From Thermoplasmata archaeon (lineage in GTDB: Archaea > Thermoplasmatota > Thermoplasmata > Lutacidiplasmatales > UBA184), in NCBI GenBank assembly GCA_021828195.1, contig JAKASQ010000001.1, forward strand, positions 105,202 through 169,201: DNA of 64,000 nucleotides. Reading direction: 5' to 3'. The notes under the pieces were generated by a model. It searched no databases and was not told where the DNA came from. It worked only from the letters and a program-made list of their open reading frames with translations. Shown one piece after another: positions 30,120-39,447 of the stretch. A program made the translations under genes and the position numbers. Numbering within the stretch: position 1 is the first letter of the stretch; every line of letters begins with the position of its first letter.

Positions 30120-30509
30120 ATGGTCGAGATGGTCACCGGACTTCACGCCGTGACGATTCACATTCGTGACATTCAGAAGGCGCGAACCTTCTATCGCGAT
30201 GTTCTAGGCTTGAAGGAAGTCAGTTTCGACGATAAAGTGGGTCGGGCCAGCTTTGCCCTCCCGGGGACCTCAACCCTCCTGAAGATGCATGTTCAGGGAC
30301 CGGATGAAGGAGGACGAGAACCGGGTACTGTTTCGGGCATCTTGTTTCGACATCCTGACCCGGCTGCGGCGTGCGCGGAGATTCTGCGTCGCGGCGGACC
30401 GATCACGAACGAGGCGCGACTTGTCCAGGTCCCGCACGCCTCCTTCGTTCTAGCCGTTGTTGCCGACCCCGACGGAAACGAATTCATCATCACGAACCGT
30501 ACCGACTAG
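30120..30509 (+). CDS. VOC/glyoxalase-family protein
   Basis: TGLHAVTIHIRDIQKARTFYRDVLGLKEV...VADPDGNEFIITNRTD. Confidence 0.88.
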   Translation: MVEMVTGLHAVTIHIRDIQKARTFYRDVLGLKEVSFDDKVGRASFALPGTSTLLKMHVQGPDEGGREPGTVSGILFRHPDPAAACAEILRRGGPITNEARLVQVPHASFVLAVVADPDGNEFIITNRTD

Positions 30510-30648
30510 CGTGCTCGACGCTTCTCAAACGTGATGCCCGATCACATACGCACCCTCGTCGCTCCGCTCCCCGGGTTCGAGGACGACCCCCGTTCACGCT
30601 AAATGACTGGGGACTCGTAGGGATGCTCGGCCGGAGCTCCATGCGTCG

Positions 30649-31122
30649 ATGACCAACCTGGTTTCGACTTACAAGATTAGGCGAGTTTTCCGTGCCCCGC
30701 TTCCCTTCGTCTATGAGTGGTGTACCGATTACACCAAGGCAGATCGTAGACTCCAGGGCGACCACGGCTCCCGCCAGATCATCAAGAAGACTTCGCGCAC
30801 CGCAGTCTATGAGGACCTGAACGAGACCCCCCACGGGTGGATGTGGAGCCGTCAGACGGTCACCTTTCACCCGCCGAACCGATGGCACGCGACAGCTGTT
30901 GGTAACTACCGTACATGGAACCTCGAGTATTGTCTACGCGAGTTGCCCGATGGGCGAACGGAGTTCACCATGCGCGGTGAACGACGCGCGACCGCTCTGG
31001 GTGTAAAGAACCCCCCCCGGGCCGTTCTCGAGAAAGAGCTCCAGGTGTTGTGGCGCAACCTCGGGAATGCCCTGGAGCGGAGCTACCGGACGCGACGTCC
31101 TAGGACTTCCAGCCGCCGGTAG
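30649..31122 (+). CDS. SRPBCC-superfamily protein
   Basis: FRAPLPFVYEWCTDYTKADRRL...VYEDLNETPHGWMWSRQTVTFHPPNRWHA; paralog of 24806..25300. Confidence 0.68.
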   Translation: MTNLVSTYKIRRVFRAPLPFVYEWCTDYTKADRRLQGDHGSRQIIKKTSRTAVYEDLNETPHGWMWSRQTVTFHPPNRWHATAVGNYRTWNLEYCLRELPDGRTEFTMRGERRATALGVKNPPRAVLEKELQVLWRNLGNALERSYRTRRPRTSSRR

Positions 31123-31303
31123 CATTCCTCGTTCAAGCTCGAGAGGGGCGCTTGAAAGAGCGACCTCCGACGACTGACGAGTCTCCGCGAGGTGCTTGGG
31201 CCACCCGGTGTGCCCACATTTCCTCCTGAAAGCGGTCTGCGGCACGCGCGGCCAGCCGCCGCCTCCGAGACTGCCAAGCAAGAAACAGTTGCTCCGCGAG
31301 TTC

Positions 31304-31814
31304 GATGAGCGAGCAGTCTAGATCCACCAACCCTGAACTCGCCACGCTTCGACTATCCTTTCGGTACATTGCGGACGCCCGGCACGTGTCCCTGGAGACT
31401 TTCTCGAGACTACCCTCGAATGCGTTGTAGAAGGATCGTGGAGCGAGCTTCTCGTCCATCCTGGACATTTTCGGTCACGCATTGGATGTGCAAGAGTTGG
31501 GCCGTCTACGCCTACGTTGATGGCAACGAACCGGAAAGCAAGAGAGTGGGCTGGGCGCTCCCCGAGTGCAAAGCGCTCGCTACCGAAATCGTTGGGATCC
31601 TCGATGGGTTCCTCGCATCCCGGGCCTCCCCTGACCTCGACCGTGAGTTCACGTTCCACTGGATCCCGGGGGTGAGAGCACCCGAACCTCCATGATCACT
31701 CACAACATGCTCGGGCATCTGGTGGAGGAGGATCTTCAGCACCGGGGCGAGTTGCGTGCCCTCCTTTGGCAGATGGATATCGAAGCACCCACCCTGGGCT
31801 GGGAGGACTGTGGG
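31304..31814 (+). pseudogene. DinB-family pseudogene (in-frame stop plus frameshift)
   Basis: FRYIADARHVSLETFSRLPSNAL-TAG-KDRGASFSSILDIFGHALD then, in another frame, MLGHLVEEDLQHRGELRALLWQMDIEAPTLGWED; collinear with 26670..27215. Confidence 0.75.
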
Positions 31815-31872
31815 TCAAGATTCAGGCCGGCGCAGCCGCCTTGCGGTGTGGATGGAACCGGGCGGAGTGAGG

Positions 31873-32862
31873 TCAGCGTGCCGCGGTGACCTGGTCCACT
31901 CGATCGAGCACCCTCTGGGCGATCAGCGTGATCATCTTGCTCGGCTTACCCGGCATCTCCAGTCCGAACGATGTCGGCGCCCGCTTGGGGTGCCGCCGAA
32001 ACCAATCCGCGATACCCCCCTCGACATCCGGGTGCAGGGCATCGAGGTTCCACCGTCCGTCCTTCCGGCGTTTCTTCTTCAGGACCGAGAGAGCAAATCG
32101 AAGCCTTCGGTCGCCCGAGTACCCCAGGGACGTCAGGAGATCGAGACCGACCAAGAGATCGTAGTAGTAGTGTACCGGGTAGTGAAAGCGGTACCAAGGT
32201 TCGTAGTGGTCCCCTTGACGATGAAGTTCCCGTTCCAAGAAGAACTCTGTCGCCTTCTCGATCCGGTCCTTCATGGCGGGCGTCCACTTCTCTCGCGGGT
32301 AGGCGGCGAACGCGCTGAGCCCCTCCCAGGAGTCGAGGTTCCGGCCAGACCCCCAACAGGACCAGCCTCCAAGGTGACTTGCGTTCTCGACCAGCCAATC
32401 GAGAGTTCGGCGTACCGCAGGATGGTCCTCGTATCCGAACTTGATCAGGGCGCGCGCCGTGTTGCCGGCGGTGCATAGATGGCCCTTGGTTCCACCGTCC
32501 GGCCCGAACGAGCCATCCGGAGTGGCGAAGCGTCGAATCCAGAGCTCACAGGAGGTCCGGATCATCGGCAGCGTTCGATCGACCCCGAGGTCGGAAAGAA
32601 TGAGGAGCTTCCAGTTGGTGGAGAGGTACTTCGGCTGGTAGAGGCTCTTCGGGTCGACCCACCAGCCGCCACGCTGCCGGTCGGCGAGGAGATCGGCCAC
32701 CCAGCCGTGCTCGATTATCGCTCGTTTCACCGCCCGAACATCGGGATCTGCCTCGGACTTGCCGAGGAGATCTCGCAACGTCAGATAGCGAACCGCGGGC
32801 TGGTCATCCTCGAGCAACCAGTCGAGGACCGCGCGAGATGCCATTCGACGTGGATTCGACAC
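31873..32862 (-). CDS. Prenyltransferase/squalene-oxidase-repeat (alpha-alpha toroid) protein
   Basis: WLLEDDQPAVRYLTLRDLLGK, TLDWLVENASHLGGWSCW, LSVLKKKRRKDGRWNLD; paralog of 10928..11932. Confidence 0.75.
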   Translation of the reverse strand: MSNPRRMASRAVLDWLLEDDQPAVRYLTLRDLLGKSEADPDVRAVKRAIIEHGWVADLLADRQRGGWWVDPKSLYQPKYLSTNWKLLILSDLGVDRTLPMIRTSCELWIRRFATPDGSFGPDGGTKGHLCTAGNTARALIKFGYEDHPAVRRTLDWLVENASHLGGWSCWGSGRNLDSWEGLSAFAAYPREKWTPAMKDRIEKATEFFLERELHRQGDHYEPWYRFHYPVHYYYDLLVGLDLLTSLGYSGDRRLRFALSVLKKKRRKDGRWNLDALHPDVEGGIADWFRRHPKRAPTSFGLEMPGKPSKMITLIAQRVLDRVDQVTAAR

Positions 32863-32973
32863 TCAGTACTTGAGGAGAATCAACGGGTGGGTCCCACACG
32901 GGAACCTATAGGCTCCGACCTTTGCGGGTGCGTTCGTCGCGATCGGACTTGCTTTGCGCGCCCGACATCAAGA

Positions 32974-33570
32974 TCACTGTCGAGGGAGGCGCCCCCTCCC
33001 CCTCGTTCCGCCTCGCCTCGCTCGGCGATCAATGTTCCGCTCTAGTCGCATCTCCTCTACGACCCGCCACGCACCTCGGCCGCGGTGTCTTCTCAGAGCG
33101 TACCAGCGGAAGGAGTTCCGGCGAATATCAGCAAAGACCCAGTGCTCGGTAAGTCCGCCCCGATTCTCCTCCTTCAGGACGATCTCGCCGCCCACTTGGC
33201 GACCGATGAACCGACGAACCACCTCTTGGGAGGGGGAGATCCATGTGCTCCGCCAGGCGTCCAGTACCGGGTCGTAGAATCGTATGGTCGTGCCTGCTGG
33301 AATCAGCTTCTGAGTTACCGGGTCGAGCGCTCCCCAGACGTCTTGGATCGCCCGTCCTCCCAGGACCCAGTTGAAATGGACCTCGCCGGTCCAAGTCGAT
33401 TCACGTGCGTTCAGCCGAGGAACTCGCCGTTCGATAATGTCCCAGGATCCGACAAACTGCCCGAAAAGGCGAAGCTTGTTTCGAAGATGGCTCGCCGGGC
33501 CGTGGGCGGGCAGCCCCGGTATCATCCAATCCGCTCCAGGGTTCGGGGAACCTCTTCGCTTCGGGGCCAT
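32974..33570 (-). CDS. DUF1579-like protein
   Basis: FGQFVGSWDIIERR...GEVHFNWVLGGRAIQDVWGALD...FYDPVLDAWRSTWISP. Confidence 0.55.
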   Translation of the reverse strand: MAPKRRGSPNPGADWMIPGLPAHGPASHLRNKLRLFGQFVGSWDIIERRVPRLNARESTWTGEVHFNWVLGGRAIQDVWGALDPVTQKLIPAGTTIRFYDPVLDAWRSTWISPSQEVVRRFIGRQVGGEIVLKEENRGGLTEHWVFADIRRNSFRWYALRRHRGRGAWRVVEEMRLERNIDRRARRGGTRGRGRLPRQ

Positions 33571-33705
33571 CTGCGCCCGAACGAAAGGGGGACAGAGGGA
33601 TATCGGTTCCCAAACCGGTCCGTTCTCAGCGTTGCTGAAAGATTCTCACTTGGCATCGGTGAGCACGACCCAATTGTTCGAAGAGGTCGACTCCGCCGGT
33701 TGGAT

Positions 33706-34245
33706 TCACCGCGCACCTTCCTGCGGTGAAACCGCACTGGTCCTTGTCTGGGATCGGGGTTCGTAGAGCCGCTTGTACCTGCTCCAGAATTCGGTTCGAA
33801 TCTCTGCCTCGCCACGGCCGGTCGAGTACGCCGGCGAAATGAGGGGGGCGGCCTTCTCGACCCGGACAAGGACCAACGACCGGATCCGTTTCGGCGCATC
33901 CCTCAACTTCGCCCGCTCGAAGAATCGAAGGCCTTGCTCAAGTCGGGGACCCCCACGGAGTACCTCCGCCCGCCCTTTGAATCTCCACCCCTTGCGAAGA
34001 ACCGGATCGACCACATTGACTTCGACTCGGGCGTCGCGCTCGAGATTGGCGACCGTTCCCGGGGAGTCGAGATCGGCAAAGACCAGATGATCACTGTCCC
34101 AGACCGAGACCGTCCCCTTAGGGGAGAGATTCGGACTCCCATCCTTGCATATGGTCGCGACGAATCCTAGCCTTTGTTGATCGACGAGCTGGCGCGCCGC
34201 CAACGGAATCGTAGGGGTTTCGGCCAAGTCACCCATTTCAATCAC
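33706..34245 (-). CDS. Pyridoxamine 5'-phosphate oxidase-like FMN-binding protein
   Basis: LGFVATICKDGSPNLSPKGTVSVWDSDHLVFADLDSPGTVANLERDARVEVNVVDP. Confidence 0.8.
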   Translation of the reverse strand: MIEMGDLAETPTIPLAARQLVDQQRLGFVATICKDGSPNLSPKGTVSVWDSDHLVFADLDSPGTVANLERDARVEVNVVDPVLRKGWRFKGRAEVLRGGPRLEQGLRFFERAKLRDAPKRIRSLVLVRVEKAAPLISPAYSTGRGEAEIRTEFWSRYKRLYEPRSQTRTSAVSPQEGAR

Positions 34246-34653
34246 CAGTGCGGATCTCTGCCTATCGTCGTTTGAGAACGTCCACGGAAGCGGTCCCGGC
34301 CTTATACAAGCTCCCTACAGATCGAGGGAAAAGGGCGGGTTACCCCCCGTGGGGGTGCGCACGAACTCCCAAATCTGCCCACAGAGACCATCCGGAGTCC
34401 CCCGATTGCCAGTCCGTCCCACGGCTCGCTCTGGCGCGGACTTTGGCCCACATTCTCAACGCCACCCGGCCGCGAATACCCTGCTGTCGATCGTGCGGCC
34501 CGGGATCCCCGTGATCTGCGTCTACGGCTCCATACGCCAACGTTCGCGATCGTCGGAGCCGGGCTCGTGACGCTCGAGGTAATCCACGGTCCGCCGGGCC
34601 CTCTCCTCCGCGAGCTCGGAGGGTCGTGAGGGCGGACGGCTCGGTCTACCGCG

Positions 34654-35280
34654 CTACAGGTTGACAAGCCCGCTCGCGAGGCTCGCCATCACGAAGATGA
34701 GGGCGATTTGGAAGACTGCCTGGACCCCGGCGAGCCGAGCGTTGAGGAGACCGAGCCGGCCGATCTTCAGGATGTCTGGTTTCGCCTTTCGGAGCTCGAG
34801 GACGATCCGAAGCTCGTTCGGGAGGAAGACGCCGAACCCTTGGCCCGCGAGGACAATCACGAAGATCCCTGCGAGCTGAATCGCGACATAGTGAAGATTG
34901 AAGATGCCCACATTGATGGCCAGGTAGATTCCGGCGGTGATTGCTACGGACGCAAGCGCCGGCATGAGGAAGAGCATCGTCGGCACGAGGCGTTGGACGA
35001 AATCCGCGCGCGCCGGGCCGCTCATGCGGCCGAGAATCGGGCCGATGACGAGACCCATGAAGACGTCAATCCCCGTCCACAGTCCTCCGGTGATGACATG
35101 CACGTAATCGAGATAGACGAACTGACCGACCGCGAGCGCGGCGACCAGGGCGACGATGGGAACGAAGAGCAGAAGGAACGACCGGTAGCTCACAAGCGGC
35201 GGGGGCGCCGATCCGACCGGTGCGACCGCTCGGCTGACATCGCCCACCACTGCCGAAGCCGAAGGAGACATGCCCGACAC
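34654..35280 (-). CDS. Integral membrane protein of unknown function
   Basis: About five TM segments (FLLLFVPIVALVAALAVGQF, VAIQLAGIFVIVLAGQGFGVFL etc.). Confidence 0.6.
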   Translation of the reverse strand: MSGMSPSASAVVGDVSRAVAPVGSAPPPLVSYRSFLLLFVPIVALVAALAVGQFVYLDYVHVITGGLWTGIDVFMGLVIGPILGRMSGPARADFVQRLVPTMLFLMPALASVAITAGIYLAINVGIFNLHYVAIQLAGIFVIVLAGQGFGVFLPNELRIVLELRKAKPDILKIGRLGLLNARLAGVQAVFQIALIFVMASLASGLVNL

Positions 35281-35550
35281 AGAGTCCGAACGCGAATCTG
35301 GGCTTTCAACGTAGAGTTGTTACAAGGTGTCTTGCGAAGTGGACGGCTCGGCCGCCCCATCCTTCTGGGTACTGCCCAGCGACCGGAAGACGTGAAGGTG
35401 ATACCGAGGCTGCCAATCGACCAGGTCTGACCGGGGCTGAGACCCAGGACGACCACTACGATCGCAAGGGGTGCATTTCCGAAGCGGTCGGAATGAGCCC
35501 CTGAACGCTTTAGTGAATCCCGTTGCTCGGCCCGATCGCCGGGTGAGCGT

Positions 35551-35994
35551 ATGGCGACCAAGTTCACGTTAACGGTTGATTGCGCTAATCCCGAGAGACT
35601 GATCCGTTTCTGGACGGAGACCTTGGGATACAAGGTAGAGGGGCCGCCGGGAGGGTTCGATAGCTGGTGGTCCTATTGGAAGAGCAAGGGACTTCCGGAT
35701 GAGGAGAACTACGCCCGGAACGACTCCATATTCGACCCGAGCGGGGCCGGGCCACGCACTTGGTTCCACCAAGTCCCAGAGAAGAAGGTCGTCAAGAATC
35801 GCCTCCATCTCGACCTTCACGAAAGCGAGGGACGTGAAGTGCCTCGTGATATCCGCAAGAAGCGGCTCGACGCCGCGGCGGAGCAGCGAGTCGCTCTCGG
35901 AGCCGAGATCTTGGAAGTGTCGGATGATCCCGAGATCGATCATTACGGCGTGCTCATGCGGGATTCCGAGGGGAACGAGTTCGACGTCAACTAG
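35551..35994 (+). CDS. VOC/glyoxalase-like protein
   Basis: FTLTVDCANPERLIRFWTETLGYKVEGP...RLHLDLHES...VLMRDSEGNEFDVN. Confidence 0.87.
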   Translation: MATKFTLTVDCANPERLIRFWTETLGYKVEGPPGGFDSWWSYWKSKGLPDEENYARNDSIFDPSGAGPRTWFHQVPEKKVVKNRLHLDLHESEGREVPRDIRKKRLDAAAEQRVALGAEILEVSDDPEIDHYGVLMRDSEGNEFDVN

Positions 35995-36312
35995 CCAAGT
36001 GGGCTGTGGCGAGGGATCGGTTTCCGTGCGCAGGGGGATACCGGGATTCGCCCGGGGTGTTCCGGGAGCCCACCCGGGGTTTCTCACCCTCGGCATCTCG
36101 ACCGGCAGGACGAACGCGGACCGGTCGTCGGCCGGACCGCTGGCTGTAGCACACATCGTCCCGACTTCGCAATGGCCCACAAACTTGCTGAAGAAGGTTC
36201 ACCCAGCATCTCGTGAGCGCAGTCGCCGAGGACGTTCAGGGCATCCCTTGATTTTGGGGAAGGTGGTGGTCCGGAGTGGTTCCTGTTTCGCACTCCGGAT
36301 GCTCCCTGGCGA

Positions 36313-37464
36313 TCAGAACCAGTGGTGCATCCAATACCTCTCGAAGAGAATCTTCTGCATGTGATAGACCGCACTTGGAGATCGAAAGTCGAGGTCCGGG
36401 CGAGGATCGGCCAGAAAGTTGCCCTTGAGGAAGGCACTCTTCCCCCGCGATACCTCCAGAAAGCACGCCCCCTTGCCGTCCCACGTCTCTGGATGAAGCC
36501 TACCGCCAATCTCGGCCGAGATGTTGTGGGCCACGACCTTCGCCTGTCCGTGGGCGAACACCCCGGCCTTAGGGAGAGAAGGAACATATCCGTGGGGAGT
36601 GGGAACGACCGTGATGTCTCCCACCGCGTAGACGCCCGGCTCCTTGGTCCTGAGCGTACGGGGATCGACGGGAACCCATCCCGACCCGTCCGTCAGACCC
36701 GCCTCTACCACTACCTTCGGGGCGCGGTGAGGCGGGATGCAAATGAGCAGATCGAACGCGATCGGAGCACCCTCTTCGAACGAGACCGTGCGTTCGCCGA
36801 TTTCCCACACCTTATGTTTGGGGTGATAGGAGATTGCGCGCTCCCGGAGCATTTCCGCGACTCTGCTTCCGTTTTCGGGCCCGGCGGCGGGAAGGGGATT
36901 GCCCTCGGGGGAGAACAGCCCCAGCTCGACCCGGTCTCTCATCCCCCGCTGACGGTAGAGGTCGTCGAGCAGGAATGCCATCTCGTAGGGGGCTGCGGGG
37001 CATTTGTAAGGAAGACGCGCTATCCCGATGAGGACCTTGCCCCCTGAGAACGCCTGGACGGCCTCCCCCATTCGGACGGCGGAATCGAGATCGTACATGT
37101 GGTGAGCCCAACGGGAGTACCCGGGTACGAGCTCGGTGTCATACTCGGCACCCAGTGCGATGATCAATTGATCGAAGGGAACGCTCCCGGTCGAGGTGTG
37201 AACGACCCTCGCCCGTACGTCGAGGCCGTTGACCTCGGCTTCGTGCACCTCGATGCCCTTCGATCGCAGCGATTCGAGCGGTCGCTGAACCTGAGCGGGC
37301 TCCCGAAACCCCGTCACCAGCCAAGGGAAGGAGGGCGGGAATTGGAAGTTCTTCTTGCGATCGATGAGGATGACCCGAGCACGGCCTCCTAAGCTCTTCT
37401 TAGACTCCACGGCGGCCACAACTCCGCCCACGCCGCCCCCGAGGACCACAATGTTCGCCGACAT
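36313..37464 (-). CDS. FAD-dependent sulfide:quinone oxidoreductase-like protein
   Basis: NIVVLGGGVGGVVAA dinucleotide fold; LPYKCPAAPYEMAFLLDDLYRQRG; PGVYAVGDITVVPTPHG. Confidence 0.88.
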   Translation of the reverse strand: MSANIVVLGGGVGGVVAAVESKKSLGGRARVILIDRKKNFQFPPSFPWLVTGFREPAQVQRPLESLRSKGIEVHEAEVNGLDVRARVVHTSTGSVPFDQLIIALGAEYDTELVPGYSRWAHHMYDLDSAVRMGEAVQAFSGGKVLIGIARLPYKCPAAPYEMAFLLDDLYRQRGMRDRVELGLFSPEGNPLPAAGPENGSRVAEMLRERAISYHPKHKVWEIGERTVSFEEGAPIAFDLLICIPPHRAPKVVVEAGLTDGSGWVPVDPRTLRTKEPGVYAVGDITVVPTPHGYVPSLPKAGVFAHGQAKVVAHNISAEIGGRLHPETWDGKGACFLEVSRGKSAFLKGNFLADPRPDLDFRSPSAVYHMQKILFERYWMHHWF

Positions 37465-37484
37465 GCTCGTCCCCCCGGGGACGT

Positions 37485-37841
37485 TCAGAAGACCGGGGTC
37501 TTATCGGCCCACAGCGTCCACTCCGTCCACTCGTCCAAACTGCTCCGGCGAGTTCCCGCGATCAACTCTGCGTCCTTGATCCCTCGGGCCTCCATACAGG
37601 TCCCGCAGACTCCGATCACGCCGTTGCGGAGCACGACGGCCTTTACCATGGTCTCGATGTTGTAGTAGCCCTTCGGGACGGACTGGCCGGCTTTCGCGCA
37701 CGCAGCCGCGTCGCCGACCAGGAATATTCGAAGTTCAACGGTCGGACCGTTCTTCAGCAGGTTCGCTGCAAGCCGGAGGGCGTTGTAGGCTCGTTCGGTC
37801 CCGTAGGGAGGATCGTTCACCGTGATCAGCACCTTCGTCAT
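37485..37841 (-). CDS. DsrE-family sulfur-relay-like protein
   Basis: MTKVLITVNDPPYGTERAYNALRLAANLLK...FLVGDAAACAK...GVIGVCGTCMEARGI CxxC. Confidence 0.87.
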   Translation of the reverse strand: MTKVLITVNDPPYGTERAYNALRLAANLLKNGPTVELRIFLVGDAAACAKAGQSVPKGYYNIETMVKAVVLRNGVIGVCGTCMEARGIKDAELIAGTRRSSLDEWTEWTLWADKTPVF

Positions 37842-38185
37842 GAGTTCCGGCCCCGTCGAGTTCGCTCGAGCAACCTTCGGTTGGCCCGGATCTGCTCGAT
37901 CACTACCTCGCGCATCAGGTCGAACGCCTCGAGGACCTTGGGGTTCTCCGCCCGGTAGAAGACCGTAGTCCCTTCCCGACGAGACCGGAGAACCCCCCGT
38001 GCGTGCATCAGCGACAGATGCTTGGAAATCGTGGGCTGGCTCAACCCCATGGTCTCGGCGAGCCTTCCGACCGAACTCTCGCGGTCCCTCAGGGAACGGA
38101 GGAGGTAGATCCGGGTGGGATGGGAAAAAACCCTGCAGGCCTCCGCGTGCATGGCATCCAGTTTTCGATCCTCGTCCATCCTCAC
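37838..38185 (-). CDS. ArsR-family transcriptional regulator
   Basis: FSHPTRIYLLRSLRDRESSVGRLAETMGLSQPTISKHLSLMHARGVLRSRREGTTVFY wHTH. Confidence 0.92.
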   Translation of the reverse strand: MRMDEDRKLDAMHAEACRVFSHPTRIYLLRSLRDRESSVGRLAETMGLSQPTISKHLSLMHARGVLRSRREGTTVFYRAENPKVLEAFDLMREVVIEQIRANRRLLERTRRGRNS

Positions 38186-38193
38186 GCTTCGAA

Positions 38194-38226
38194 CGATCAG
38201 TAGGCTTGATCGTATTTTATATTTTA
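38194..38226 (-). promoter_or_regulatory. Candidate ArsR operator and TATA box
   Basis: Perfect inverted repeat CGATCA-N7-TGATCG (38194-38212) abutting AT-rich TATTTTATATTTTA (38213-38226), 8 bp upstream of the ArsR ATG at 38185. Confidence 0.6.
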
Positions 38227-38389
38227 GGCATAGAGGAATGATGTCCTTCTTCCGGGTGGCCGGTATGGGCTGGAGGGTGAGCCCCGTGCCGACTGTTCCG
38301 ATGAAGCGGAGATCGGGGCTCGGATGCGCCGGATGGATGCAGAGATCTGTGCGGGGCTGAGGGGTGGCCCGAACGGGTGTGGTAGGGGC

Positions 38390-38785
38390 TCAGCGGGTCG
38401 CGCGCAACTCGTCGAGCATCTGCCGGTACTGATCCGACGTGATCTCCCCCCGAGCGAAGCGCATCCGGACCTCTAGGACGGGATCGGGAGCCGTGGACGT
38501 CGACACGACCCAGGGCTGCGGGGACCGGGGTCGGAGGAGCAAGGCGACCAGCAGAACCAGGAATATCAGCGGTATTGCCATCATGAACGCGCCGATTCCC
38601 CACATCCAGCTCCAGTTCCCGCCCATCATCCAGCCGAAGCCGCTGGAGGCAGTCGATAGACTCCACGTTGCGATCACGACCATGAACACAAGGGCGATCA
38701 AGACGAGCGCTGCTAGGGAAAGTACCCAACGACGTTCGTCGCTCGTCGTGCCTGTGGGAGAGGAATGGCTCTGCATCTCAGCCAC
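38390..38785 (-). CDS. Two-TM membrane protein with C-terminal SHOCT domain
   Basis: Two TM segments then DPVLEVRMRFARGEITSDQYRQMLDELRATR. Confidence 0.7.
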   Translation of the reverse strand: MAEMQSHSSPTGTTSDERRWVLSLAALVLIALVFMVVIATWSLSTASSGFGWMMGGNWSWMWGIGAFMMAIPLIFLVLLVALLLRPRSPQPWVVSTSTAPDPVLEVRMRFARGEITSDQYRQMLDELRATR

Positions 38786-39051
38786 CTGATCTTACATGCG
38801 ACGAGCCGCATTAAGGTCTGCGAGTCGAATCGGATTGACCCACGGTCGGTTCCGGCTGCAGAGAGTGCGGGCGCCCCCTCAAGCGGTTTCGAGAGTCCGT
38901 CGGTGGGTTCCCACTTGAGGCAGTTCGGTCCATAGGACGGGATCCATCCAACAGGAACGACGCTCCGGTTGGGACGGCTTGGCCCCTCGCTCGACCGGTT
39001 CGACGGGGGTGCCAGATTCGGCGGGGAGGGTCGGCGCAGGAGGTTTTAGTA

Positions 39052-39420
39052 ATGCGTTCCGATACCGTCCGGATGCCCGGGTACAAGAGAGCGTGCCGAT
39101 TTTGCGGCCAGCTGGTCGACGAGGACTCCGTCGTCTGCCCGTTCTGCACTCGGGCCCATCCACTCGTGCCGGTCTGTCCGTACTGCGTCGCCCCCATCGA
39201 CCTCGCCTGGACTGTTTGCAACTCCTGCAAGAAGCCCCTTACAGTCGTGTGCCCGAAATGCACGAGCCCCGTCGGGCCCGACACCGACGTCTGCGAGAAA
39301 TGCCACGCCGTTGTTCGCTACCGCTGCCCGGCGTGCGCGGTAGTGGTGGTCCTCGACGCAAAGAAGTGTGGTCGGTGTGGGGCGAAGCTCAAGGATTACT
39401 GGAAAGCCCAGGGACGCTGA
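39052..39420 (+). CDS. Multi-zinc-ribbon protein
   Basis: CRFCGQLVDEDSVVCPFC, CPYCVAPIDLAWTVCNSC, CPKCTSPVGPDTDVCEKC, CPACAVVVVLDAKKCGRCGAKL: four CxxC-CxxC ribbons in 122 aa. Confidence 0.75.
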   Translation: MRSDTVRMPGYKRACRFCGQLVDEDSVVCPFCTRAHPLVPVCPYCVAPIDLAWTVCNSCKKPLTVVCPKCTSPVGPDTDVCEKCHAVVRYRCPACAVVVVLDAKKCGRCGAKLKDYWKAQGR

Positions 39421-39447
39421 CGCGGACCCGCCTGCTGGAAATTTATA

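Noticed and set aside
33785-33815. GGTTCGAATCTCTGCC T-arm-like sequence
   Set aside because: Lies inside the PPOX-like coding sequence with no surrounding cloverleaf.
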